Shown: positions 1 through 5,780 of the stretch, in pieces | How positions within the stretch are numbered: the stretch's first letter is position 1 | Layout of the letters: each line of letters begins with the position of its first letter | NCBI GenBank assembly: GCA_050701115.1 | Contig: JBOHER010000287.1 | Span: 1 to 7,035 of the forward strand | Length of the DNA: 7,035 bases | Source of the DNA: JBOHER01 sp050701115 | GTDB lineage: Bacteria > Actinomycetota > Actinomycetes > Mycobacteriales > Pseudonocardiaceae | Direction of reading: 5' to 3' | Made by a program: the position numbers and the translations under genes | The notes under the pieces: generated by a model | The model's database searches: none | The model's input: the letters and a program-made list of their open reading frames with translations, nothing else | What the model was told of the DNA's origin: nothing

Positions 1-23
1 GGTTTGTGGCGGTTAGCCGTGCT

Positions 24-64
24 CAAAATCGGGGTTCGTGGGTCTTGAAGACACCCATACCCCG
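24..64 (-). terminator. Rho-independent terminator of gltA
   Basis: Read on the minus strand just after the gltA stop codon, CGGGGT pairs with ACCCCG (outer stem, plus positions 59-64 and 30-35) and TGGGT pairs with ACCCA (inner stem, 53-57 and 39-43) around a 9-nt loop. The stem is followed by ATTTTG (24-29). The stem is interrupted by a 1-by-3 internal loop and the T-run has only four bases. This is a reasonable but not ideal intrinsic terminator. Its position right after the stop supports the call. Confidence 0.7.
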
Positions 65-71
65 CCGCCGG

Positions 72-1382
72 TCAGCGCTCGCTGATGTCGACGTAGGCAC
101 GCTCCGCCGCGCCGGTGTAGACCTGGCGCGGGCGGCCGATCTTGCGAGCCGGGTCGGCCATCATCTCGCGCCAGTGCGCGATCCAGCCCGGCAGCCTGCC
201 CAGCGCGAAGAGCACCGTGAAGTACTCGGTCGGGAACCCGAGGGCCCGGTAGATCAGGCCGGGGTAGAAGTCGACGTTCGGGTAGAGCTTGCGCTCGACG
301 AAGTAGTCGTCGGACAGCGCGGTCTCCTCGAGTTTCTTGGCGATGTCCAGCAGTGCGTCGCTCTTGCCCAGCTTGCCGAGGATGTCGTCGGCCGTCTTCT
401 TGATGATCTTGGCGCGCGGGTCGTAGTTCTTGTAGACCCGGTGGCCGAAGCCCATCAGCCGGACGCCGTCTTCCTTGTTCTTCACCCGGGTCACGAACCG
501 GGCGACGTCGCCACCATCGGCCTTGATGTCCTCGAGCATCTCCAGCACCGCGGCGTTCGCGCCACCGTGCAGCGGGCCGAACAGGGCGTTGATCCCGGCC
601 GAGATGCTGGCGAACAGGTTGGCCTCGGATGAGCCGACGAGGCGCACGGTCGAGGTGGAGCAGTTCTGCTCATGATCGGCGTGCAGGACGAACAGCAGAT
701 CGAGCGCCTTGGCGACCTCGGGGTCGATCTCGTAGGGCTCAGCGGGCAACCCGAAGGTCATCCGCAGGAAGTTTTCGATCAGGCCGTGCGAGTTGTCCGG
801 GTACAGGAACGGCTGGCCGATCGACTTCTTGTAGGCATAGGCGGCCAGCGTCGGCAGCTTGGCGAGCAGCCGGACCGTGGACAGCTCGACACTGGGTTCG
901 TCGAACGGGTTGAGCGAGTCCTGGTAGAAGGTGGACAGCGCCGACACCGCGCTGGACAGCACCGGCATCGGGTGCGCGTCCCGGGGGAAACCGTCGAAGA
1001 AGCGCTTGAGGTCCTCGTGCAGCAGGGTGTGTCGCTGGATCTTCTCGGTGAATTCCCCGAGCTGCTGCTTCGTCGGCAGTTCACCGTAGATCAGCAGGTA
1101 GGAGACCTCGATGAAGGTCGAGCGCTCGGCGAGCTCCTCGATCGGGTAGCCGCGGTAGCGCAGGATTCCCACGTCGCCGTCGATGTAGGTGATGGCTGAA
1201 GATGTCGCACCGGTGTTGACGAAGCCAGGGTCGTAGGTGATATACCCCGTCGAGGCCAACAGCTTCCCGAGCTCAAGCCCAGAAGCGCCCTCTACAGCGG
1301 GTACTACCTTCAACTCGTGCTCGCCGCTCGGCAAGCGCAACGCAACCGTGTCGGTGCGTTCCGCGGCGTTCGCGTCGGACAT
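72..1382 (-). CDS. gltA: Type II citrate synthase
   Basis: This 436-residue protein condenses acetyl-CoA and oxaloacetate to citrate, the entry step of the TCA cycle, in the cytosol. The catalytic triad of the family is visible: His272 in GPLHGG, His314 in MGFGHRVYKNYDPRA and Asp371 in NVDFYPG. HADHEQNCSTS (residues 234-244) and RLMGFGHRVYKNYDPRAK are typical of the hexameric, Gram-negative/actinobacterial type. Length fits the roughly 430 residues usual for the type. I chose the ATG at 1382 because GAGAGGG (1389-1395) lies 6 nt upstream and the protein begins MSDANAAERT, as expected for the family. The same frame stays open upstream to a GTG at 1739, but that stretch has no citrate-synthase character and crosses palindromic repeats. 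It is transcribed alone, with a hairpin terminator downstream. The leader hairpins suggest possible translational control. The housekeeping role is inferred from the full set of motifs and the presence of a second, citA-type synthase nearby. Confidence 0.97.
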   Translation of the reverse strand: MSDANAAERTDTVALRLPSGEHELKVVPAVEGASGLELGKLLASTGYITYDPGFVNTGATSSAITYIDGDVGILRYRGYPIEELAERSTFIEVSYLLIYGELPTKQQLGEFTEKIQRHTLLHEDLKRFFDGFPRDAHPMPVLSSAVSALSTFYQDSLNPFDEPSVELSTVRLLAKLPTLAAYAYKKSIGQPFLYPDNSHGLIENFLRMTFGLPAEPYEIDPEVAKALDLLFVLHADHEQNCSTSTVRLVGSSEANLFASISAGINALFGPLHGGANAAVLEMLEDIKADGGDVARFVTRVKNKEDGVRLMGFGHRVYKNYDPRAKIIKKTADDILGKLGKSDALLDIAKKLEETALSDDYFVERKLYPNVDFYPGLIYRALGFPTEYFTVLFALGRLPGWIAHWREMMADPARKIGRPRQVYTGAAERAYVDISER

Positions 1383-1385
1383 GCA

Positions 1386-1432
1386 CGTCCCTCTCGCATC
1401 GCACGGGACGATGGTGCCTTCGTGAAGGCGCC
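1386..1432 (-). promoter_or_regulatory. gltA leader: two hairpins, one pairing with the RBS
   Basis: In the transcript the first element is GGCGCCTT-CACG-AAGGCACC (plus 1413-1432), an 8-bp stem with one C-A mismatch. Immediately after it, CGTCCC (1405-1410) can pair with GGGACG (1386-1391) across a 13-nt loop. This second stem takes in the GGG of the ribosome binding site GAGAGGG (1389-1395), so the fold would mask the start of gltA at 1382. The base pairing is seen in the sequence. Any regulatory role is inference, since short GC-rich stems are common in this genome type. Confidence 0.4.
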
Positions 1433-1562
1433 CGACCTGTTGGCCGAGTGGCCCTCCGAACGGACCCGCACCACACACCGCCCCGCTGGGGTATGAATTC
1501 GGCCCTACGCTATCCGACCGAGCATCGATTCCGCAGCAGTTGAGCTGACCTCGACAAACGGT

Positions 1563-1587
1563 TGGGACCATACTCACAGTAGTCCCA
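1563..1587. promoter_or_regulatory. Inverted repeat upstream of gltA, operator candidate
   Basis: TGGGAC (1563-1568) and GTCCCA (1582-1587) are perfect inverted arms. Inside them TACT (1571-1574) and AGTA (1578-1581) extend the symmetry after a two-base offset. On the minus strand TATGGT (1567-1572) within the repeat fits a -10 hexamer for gltA, though I see no good -35. A regulator bound here would cover that promoter. The rest of the 353-bp gap (1383-1735) shows no credible gene. Another TAnnnT candidate, TAGCGT, lies at 1507-1512. Confidence 0.35.
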
Positions 1588-1649
1588 CCCCATTGCGAGC
1601 GTGGCGAGCGCCACCTACTCGATTTCCGGCACCGTAGGGCACCCCGCCG

Positions 1650-1693
1650 TCGTGAGTGAAAGTTGTTGCATGGGCAACCCTCAGCACTCACGA
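1650..1693 (+). repeat. Palindromic repeat unit 1 of a doublet
   Basis: TCGTGAGTG (1650-1658) and CACTCACGA (1685-1693) are perfect 9-bp inverted arms. An inner stem GTTGC/GCAAC (1665-1669 and 1674-1678) sits around a 4-nt loop, and a 6-by-6 internal loop separates the two stems. The core 42-bp unit (1651-1692) is matched by an inverted partner six bases away. The structure resembles REP-type intergenic palindromes. No T-tract follows, so simple intrinsic termination is not indicated. Confidence 0.75.
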
Positions 1694-1697
1694 GGGG

Positions 1698-1741
1698 TCG
1701 TGAGTGACCGGGGTTGCCGGGCAAACATCTTTCACTCACGA
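1698..1741 (-). repeat. Palindromic repeat unit 2, inverted copy, overlapping the tetR stop
   Basis: TCGTGAGTGA (1698-1707) and TCACTCACGA (1732-1741) are perfect 10-bp inverted arms with an inner TTGC/GCAA stem (1714-1717, 1721-1724). Read on the minus strand, its 42-bp core matches unit 1 at 32 of 42 positions without gaps, which is better than unit-internal symmetry alone requires. The two units therefore sit as an inverted pair with a 6-bp spacer. The right arm contains the tetR stop codon (TGA, 1736-1738), so the last two codons of that gene lie in or next to the repeat. Confidence 0.75.
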
Positions 1742-2362
1742 GGGGGCGGCGAGGCCATCGAGGAGCAGTTCGGCCAGAGCGCTGTAGGCCTCTGCATCCG
1801 ACACACCGGAGCGCTCGCTGATGGCGCCGGTCTGGATGCCCTCGATGAGCAGCCCGACCATTTCGGCGATGAGGCTGGCATGTACGACCCGGAACACGCC
1901 GTCGGCCACGCCCTGCGCGATGAAGGAGCGGATGCGCATGGCCGCGACGCGCGAGTTCAGCTCGTACTCGGCGCGCGCAGGGGCGAAATCCATGATGTCG
2001 CGCATGAACGCAGCCGACGCGCGATTGAGCTGCTCGGACACCCCGGCCAGGTAGGCAGCGATGAGCCCGCGAGCGTCCACGATGCCTGCGATGCGCTGTT
2101 CAATCCGGACCGCCGCGCCCTTGAAGAATTCCCGGACGACCTTGGCCGCGAGCTGTTCCTTGCTCGCGGCCAGTGCATAGAGGGTCGACTTCGAGCAGTT
2201 CATCTGCGCGGCGAGGTCATCGAGGGTGAACTCGATGAACCCCTTGGCGAGGAATAGTTCCTCCAGGCCACCGAGCAACGCCTGCTGGCGGGCGGTCGGT
2301 GAACGCCGGTCGGCACCCCGCGGTGAGCGGCGCCGAGGCGCATCCGGAGACCTTCCTGCCAT
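1736..2362 (-). CDS. TetR/AcrR-family transcriptional regulator
   Basis: This is a probable DNA-binding repressor of 208 residues, of usual TetR length. The N-terminal helix-turn-helix domain covers about residues 23-80, with the segment FTLDDLAAQMNCSKSTLYALAASKEQL (45-71) forming the family's recognition region. It is followed by an all-helical ligand/dimer domain with a conserved-looking RDIMDFAPARAEYE stretch near 121-134. A basic tail precedes the domain (residues 8-20). The ATG at 2362 is preferred, but no Shine-Dalgarno sequence precedes it. An in-frame GTG at 2368 is an alternative, and a short or absent leader is possible. A cysteine (Cys56) sits in the recognition region. The gene is divergent from an acyl-CoA dehydrogenase, with repeated AGTACTG boxes between them. 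I infer that it controls that gene and itself, possibly in response to an acyl-CoA. The ligand is unknown. Confidence 0.88.
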   Translation of the reverse strand: MAGRSPDAPRRRSPRGADRRSPTARQQALLGGLEELFLAKGFIEFTLDDLAAQMNCSKSTLYALAASKEQLAAKVVREFFKGAAVRIEQRIAGIVDARGLIAAYLAGVSEQLNRASAAFMRDIMDFAPARAEYELNSRVAAMRIRSFIAQGVADGVFRVVHASLIAEMVGLLIEGIQTGAISERSGVSDAEAYSALAELLLDGLAAPS

Positions 2363-2444
2363 TCGCACACGGTAGACCAGTACTGTAAACCAGGCTAGAG
2401 TACTGTATTGAGTACTGCACCAGCTCGAGGATCCCGGAGGAGCC
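2363..2444. promoter_or_regulatory. Divergent tetR/dehydrogenase control region with three AGTACTG boxes
   Basis: AGTACTG occurs at 2379-2385, 2399-2405 and 2411-2417. The first two extend to AGTACTGTA and are 20 bp apart, about two helical turns. AGTACT is itself palindromic, and the first copy widens to CAGTACTG. On the minus strand TACAGT (2382-2387) is a good -10 for tetR, and on the plus strand TACTGT (2401-2406) is a possible -10 for the dehydrogenase. Both overlap boxes, as expected if the regulator blocks both promoters. The dehydrogenase has a strong site, GGAGGA at 2436-2441. The operator assignment is inference. Confidence 0.55.
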
Positions 2445-3590
2445 ATGCCGGCGGAACGCCTGCTGCCGTCGACCGAAGCCGAAGACCTTCTTGCCCTGGC
2501 CAGGGAGTTGGCGCGGGAGGAACTGGCTCCATCGGCCGCCGAGTACGAGGAAGCTGAGCGGTTCCCCCGAGAGCAATTCCGACTGCTGGGTAAGAGCGGT
2601 CTGCTCGGACTGCCCTACAGCGAGCGCTGGGGCGGCGGCGAGGTGCCCTACGAGATCTACCTGCAGGTACTCGAAGAGATCGCCAGCGCGTGGATGTCGG
2701 TCGGCGTCGGCATGAGCGTGCACACCATGTCCTGCTTCGCGTTGGCCCACTACGGCACCGACGAGCAGCGGGACCGCTGGCTACCTGCCATGTTGGGCGG
2801 CGAGCTACTCGGTGCCTACGCGCTCTCGGAGTCCCACGCCGGTTCGGACGCTGCCGCGCTGTCCACCCGCGCCCAGCGAGACGGCGAGTACTACCTCGTC
2901 AACGGCGCGAAGGCCTGGATCACCCACGGCGGAAACGCCGACTTCTACACCACGATGGTGCGCACCAGCCCGGACCGCGCCAAGGGCATCAGCTGCCTGC
3001 TGATTGATGCCGAGACGCTTGGCCTTTCCGCCGCACCGCCGGAACGCAAGATGGGCCTCACCGGTTCGACCACCACCCAGATGATCTTCGAGGACACCAG
3101 GGTAGAGGCGGACCGGCTGATCGGCGTGGAGGGTGAAGGCCTCAAGATCGCCCTGGACTCGCTCGCATCCGGCAGGCTCGGGATCGCCGCCTGCTCGGTC
3201 GGCCTTGCCCAGGCGGCGCTGGATGAGGCGGTGGCCTACGCCAAGGAACGAACCCAGTTCGGCACCGCGATCATCGACTTCCAGGGTGTCGAGTTCCTGC
3301 TCGCCGACATGGCAGCGGCGGTGGAATCCTCGCGTGCCACTTACCTGGAATCCGCCAGGCGCAGGGATCGCGGCCTGCCGTTCACCAGGCAGGCGTCCAT
3401 CGCCAAGCTGGTCGCCACAGACTCAGCCATGAAGGTCACCACGGACGCGGTGCAGGTGCTCGGCGGCGCGGGCTACACCAAGGACTTCCCCGTCGAGCGA
3501 TACATGCGGGAGGCCAAGGTGCCGCAGATCTTCGAGGGCACCAACCAGATCCAGCGCATGCTCATCGCTCGGGAGCTGCGCCGAGGCTAG
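2445..3590 (+). CDS. Acyl-CoA dehydrogenase family flavoprotein
   Basis: This is a 381-residue FAD-dependent dehydrogenase that introduces the alpha,beta double bond into an acyl-CoA and passes electrons to ETF, as in fatty-acid or branched-chain acyl-CoA breakdown. The domain order is normal: N-terminal helical domain (about 12-120), beta-barrel middle domain with YALSESHAGSD (125-135) and AKAWITHGG (155-163), then a C-terminal helical domain with RTQFG (269-273), VLGGAGYTKDFPVERYMRE (338-356) and QIFEGTNQIQRM (361-372). Glu364 in FEGTNQIQ is at the position of the catalytic base of short/medium-chain family members. Length is standard. The ATG at 2445 follows GGAGGA with a 3-nt gap. It is divergent from a TetR regulator, which is its likely repressor. 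Its stop shares CTAG with the stop of the convergent gene, so no intergenic terminator exists. The substrate chain length cannot be read from the sequence. Confidence 0.95.
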   Translation: MPAERLLPSTEAEDLLALARELAREELAPSAAEYEEAERFPREQFRLLGKSGLLGLPYSERWGGGEVPYEIYLQVLEEIASAWMSVGVGMSVHTMSCFALAHYGTDEQRDRWLPAMLGGELLGAYALSESHAGSDAAALSTRAQRDGEYYLVNGAKAWITHGGNADFYTTMVRTSPDRAKGISCLLIDAETLGLSAAPPERKMGLTGSTTTQMIFEDTRVEADRLIGVEGEGLKIALDSLASGRLGIAACSVGLAQAALDEAVAYAKERTQFGTAIIDFQGVEFLLADMAAAVESSRATYLESARRRDRGLPFTRQASIAKLVATDSAMKVTTDAVQVLGGAGYTKDFPVERYMREAKVPQIFEGTNQIQRMLIARELRRG

Positions 3591-4499
3591 GACGCTTCGC
3601 CCTTGCTCGCTGCCATCCGATCGGCGAGCAACGCGTCACCTTCGACGTACGGCTCGAGGTCAGTGATGCGCACGAGTTCGACAGACTCGACCGGAAAGTC
3701 ATCAGCGCTCAGGACGAGTTCGTAACCGTCGACCTCAGCTACAGCCACCCACCGGCGACCCTCCGCCAGCCACTGGAAGTCGCGGGCGGCGCCTTCCATC
3801 GTGATCTTCATGGTCGACCACGCTGGGTCGGGCCGTTCCCGCACAATGCGCATCAACTCGCCCGGCTGCACAGCACCTCTGGACAGCTCACCCTCGAACC
3901 ACAGATCCTCGGCAGGATCCCTGCGGCGCAACGCACCCTGCGCCGGGTCGTCACGGGTCTCGACCGTCAACTGCGCGGCGTCCCTCAGGCCCGGATCGCC
4001 ATGACCCAGACCAAGCGCGGTGACCCGAAATCCGGTGTCGGGCGCGGACCCGTACGAAGCAACGAAAACCCTGCCATGCAGGTGGCAACCCGTACAACGG
4101 CCAGGGTGCCGATCTGAACCGTTCGGCCTGCAGCCGGAGAATGCGCGCACGGGCCCTGACTGGGTTTACCGCGCGAAGCAATTCGGTACCGAGTTCCTCA
4201 TTCAGCTCCGCGCGCGCGGAGCCACTGCCCCAGAACGCTGTGGAGACGAAGAACGGCGCGACAGCACTGACGAGACCGGCCGCGACCAGCCACCACGGCC
4301 AGCCAGCGACCAGCTGAGCGACGACGCCCAAGCCAGCTCCGAGCACGGCTACCGCAAGGTAGATCCACGGCGCAGGAAGCATCCGGCGTCGCGATAGCAT
4401 GACCTGCGCCAATCGAATGGGGAGCGGCCATGACTTGGCGGCTCGCAGCGGCATCTGCTCGTACTCGGAGCCGCCCCGGCTCCTCCCCCAAGGCCTCAT
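3587..4499 (-). pseudogene. Frameshifted gene for a two-helix membrane protein of unknown function
   Basis: I do not recognise the family. Two overlapping reading frames look like one gene of about 303 residues split by a one-base frameshift. The first frame (from 4499) gives a basic N-terminus, two hydrophobic helices near residues 45-64 and 68-88, then an amphipathic LNEELGTELLRAVNPVRARA region. It makes sense up to about Gln143. The second frame continues from about 4069 with VFVASYGSAPDTGFRVTAL, acidic beta-type sequence and ELVRITDLEPYV near the end, and it has GC-rich third positions down to the stop at 3587. Removing one base from the GGG/TTTT run at 4065-4071 joins them. The start is uncertain: ATG 4499 has GGCGGG directly before it, and ATG 4454 is also possible. 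It could be a true pseudogene, a sequencing error or, less likely, two separate genes. The 3' end overlaps the dehydrogenase stop by 4 bp. Confidence 0.6.
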
Positions 4500-4606
4500 C
4501 CCGCCAATCTAGCCGCACTACCGGCCAGTAGCCAGCTGCCGAGTCAAGGTGAGCAGAAGGAGCGAGACGTGTGGGGGCGCACCACAGGGGTCAGGCAGGC
4601 TGACTC

Positions 4607-4630
4607 GGTGCATATGTCGACATATGCACC
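4607..4630. promoter_or_regulatory. Perfect 24-bp palindrome
   Basis: The arm GGTGCATATGTC (4607-4618) is followed directly by its exact reverse complement (4619-4630). It lies in the gene-free 4500-4770 gap, 108 bp upstream of the membrane-protein start at 4499 and 141 bp beyond the pdxH stop. No T-run follows on either strand, so it is not a standard terminator. A dimeric regulator site is the simplest reading. A related, imperfect GTGCATAT palindrome lies upstream of pdxH at 5483-5502. The rest of this gap shows no gene that I can support. Confidence 0.6.
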
Positions 4631-4723
4631 CACGCACCTCGGCGGTCAACTGGGTGCCGACAGTCGATGGATCCGACGCTCTTGCGCAGTTCGCGGATTT
4701 CGGTGGACGCCGGGCGCAAATCA

Positions 4724-4741
4724 TTAGCTTAAGTCAACTAA
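4724..4741. promoter_or_regulatory. AT-rich imperfect palindrome, possible operator
   Basis: On the minus strand this reads TTAGTTGACTTAAGCTAA, in which six of nine position pairs are complementary, including the outer TTAG/CTAA. It is a marked AT-rich island in GC-rich sequence. It contains TTGACT, which resembles a -35 box, but no -10 stands at the right distance on the minus strand. The shape resembles sites bound by MarR-type dimers. No such regulator is encoded in the window, so the assignment is weak. Confidence 0.3.
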
Positions 4742-4770
4742 CGATGGGTCCCCGCGCGGTGAGATAGCTG

Positions 4771-5445
4771 CTACGGGGCCAGCCGCTCGATACGCCACTC
4801 GTCGTCGTCCCGCACGAAGCGCAGTCGATCGTGCAAGCGGTCCTCGCGGCCTTGCCAGAACTCGACGACCTCAGGCCGGATCCGCCACCCGCCCCAGTGC
4901 GGAGGCGGCGGGATCTGATCGACATCGGCGAATCGCCGCTCGATGGCGTGCAGTGCGTTCTCCAACGTGCGCCGATCAGCGATAACGCCCGATTGGGGGG
5001 ACGCCCAGGCGGCGAGCTGTGAGCCGCGTGGGCGCGAGGCCCAGTAGGCAGCGCTCTCCGCCGAGCCGACCTTCTCGACCTCTCCACGCACATGGACCTG
5101 GCGGTGCAGCAGGTACCACGGGAACGTCGCCGAGGCATAGCGCGCGTTGCGGAGCTGGTGGCTCTTCGTTGAGGTGAAGTTCGTATAGAACGCGACACCG
5201 CGCTCGTCGAGGCCCTTGCACAACACGGTGCGCGAAGATGGTCTGCCTTCGGCGTCCGCCGTGGCCAGCACCATGGCGTTGGCCTCGGCCACGCCCGCGT
5301 TGATCGCGTCGTCCATCCACCGTTGGAGTTGCTCGTTCCACGTGACGGCGAGGTCGGTCTCCTCCAGCGCCCCTCCCTCGTAGGACACCCGCATGCCGGG
5401 CAGTACCACTGCGAAATCGCCGGCGTCCGTCTTGAACTCGGTCAT
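4771..5445 (-). CDS. pdxH: Pyridoxamine 5'-phosphate oxidase
   Basis: This 224-residue cytosolic FMN enzyme oxidises pyridoxamine or pyridoxine 5'-phosphate to pyridoxal 5'-phosphate, the last salvage step of vitamin B6. Family signatures are in order: MVLATADAEGRPSSRTVLCKG (residues 58-78, FMN binding), FYTNFTSTKSHQL (86-98), RQVHVRGEVEKV (115-126), YWASRPRGSQLAAWASPQS (134-152) and the C-terminal WGGWRIRPEVVEFWQG plus RLHDRLRF (184-210). RLHDR carries the Arg and His that contact the substrate phosphate/pyridine side in characterised homologues. The WRIERLAP ending is typical. Length matches the family (about 210-230). The ATG at 5445 has GGAGG at 5456-5460, a rather long 10-nt gap. A TTG at 5475 in the same frame has no binding site. 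It is divergent from the second citrate synthase across 335 bp and appears monocistronic. Confidence 0.96.
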   Translation of the reverse strand: MTEFKTDAGDFAVVLPGMRVSYEGGALEETDLAVTWNEQLQRWMDDAINAGVAEANAMVLATADAEGRPSSRTVLCKGLDERGVAFYTNFTSTKSHQLRNARYASATFPWYLLHRQVHVRGEVEKVGSAESAAYWASRPRGSQLAAWASPQSGVIADRRTLENALHAIERRFADVDQIPPPPHWGGWRIRPEVVEFWQGREDRLHDRLRFVRDDDEWRIERLAP

Positions 5446-5482
5446 GGTCGGGCATCCTCCGGCGGGCCAGTTCAACTCGTCA

Positions 5483-5502
5483 GTGCATATTCAGATGTGC
5501 AC
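5483..5502. promoter_or_regulatory. Imperfect GTGCATAT palindrome upstream of pdxH
   Basis: GTGCATAT (5483-5490) and ATGTGCAC (5495-5502) are inverted arms with one mismatch and a 4-bp centre. The site is 38-57 bp upstream of the pdxH start, where a regulator would meet the promoter. The left arm is identical to 8 bases of the perfect palindrome at 4607-4630, though the arm spacing differs by two bases (four here, six there). The operator role is inferred. Confidence 0.4.
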
Positions 5503-5588
5503 GGACACGGATTTGTCGACGGTAGGGCCTCAGCATGGTCCAGCGGAAGAGGCAATTGGTGGTGATCTGTTGCCCACCCGGTTCCAAC

Positions 5589-5610
5589 GGTGTCAGATAG
5601 GCATGACACC
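5589..5610. promoter_or_regulatory. Inverted repeat between pdxH and the second citrate synthase
   Basis: GGTGTCA (5589-5595) and TGACACC (5604-5610) are perfect 7-bp arms around an 8-bp spacer, giving a 22-bp dyad typical in size of a dimeric repressor site. TATAAC (5630-5635) nearby resembles a -10 for the plus-strand citrate synthase, but the best -35 (ATGACA, 5603-5608) is 21 bp away, which is too far. The 335-bp gap 5446-5780 contains no gene that I can support. Confidence 0.4.
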
Positions 5611-5708
5611 CATCAGGCAGGACGTGACCTATAACACGGCGATGCGGATTGCCCGATTCACGCACGACAGTGCAGGGTGAGCGCGATCCACCCCAGCGAT
5701 GAACAGCA

Positions 5709-5733
5709 GGCGGTGTGGCGGCGATCCACCGCC
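5709..5733 (+). promoter_or_regulatory. Leader hairpin upstream of the second citrate synthase
   Basis: GGCGGTG (5709-5715) pairs with CACCGCC (5727-5733) across an 11-nt loop. The 10-mer GCGATCCACC in the loop and right arm (5721-5730) repeats one at 5683-5692. The hairpin ends 47 bp before the start codon. It could be a leader structure or chance pairing in GC-rich DNA. Confidence 0.25.
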
Positions 5734-5780
5734 CCGCCGCGGACCTACCGATAACCCGGGTATGGCGAGGAGCGGCGCAG

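Noticed and set aside
1601..1614. GTGGC/GCCAC hairpin upstream of gltA
   Set aside because: A 5-bp stem in GC-rich sequence without a T-run, expected by chance.
1383..1739. In-frame N-terminal extension of gltA starting at GTG 1739 with a GTGA overlap with the tetR stop
   Set aside because: The extension has no citrate-synthase features, runs through palindromic repeats and leader hairpins, and the ATG at 1382 has a proper binding site and the expected protein start.
2217..2750. 177-codon minus-strand frame spanning the tetR/dehydrogenase gap
   Set aside because: It overlaps two well-supported genes and their promoter region and has no recognisable domain.
4060..4075. Canonical -1 slippery heptamer G-GGT-TTT in the frameshifted gene
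   Set aside because: A -1 shift leads to a stop codon after about 25 codons. The long downstream frame needs +1 or -2, so programmed -1 recoding does not explain it.
4500..4770. Small reading frames on both strands (for example 4549-4767 plus and 4518-4724 minus)
   Set aside because: They overlap each other, lack binding sites and recognisable domains, and cross the perfect palindrome. Composition gives no preference.
4750..4778. Possible pdxH terminator from CCCCG and CGGGG arms
   Set aside because: Only 5 bp with a 19-nt loop, overlapping the stop codon, and no T-run follows.
4976..5455. 159-codon frame inside pdxH starting at the ATG that abuts GGAGG
   Set aside because: The binding site touches the start with no spacing, the product is an Arg/Gly-rich out-of-frame shadow, and the PdxH frame carries all family motifs.
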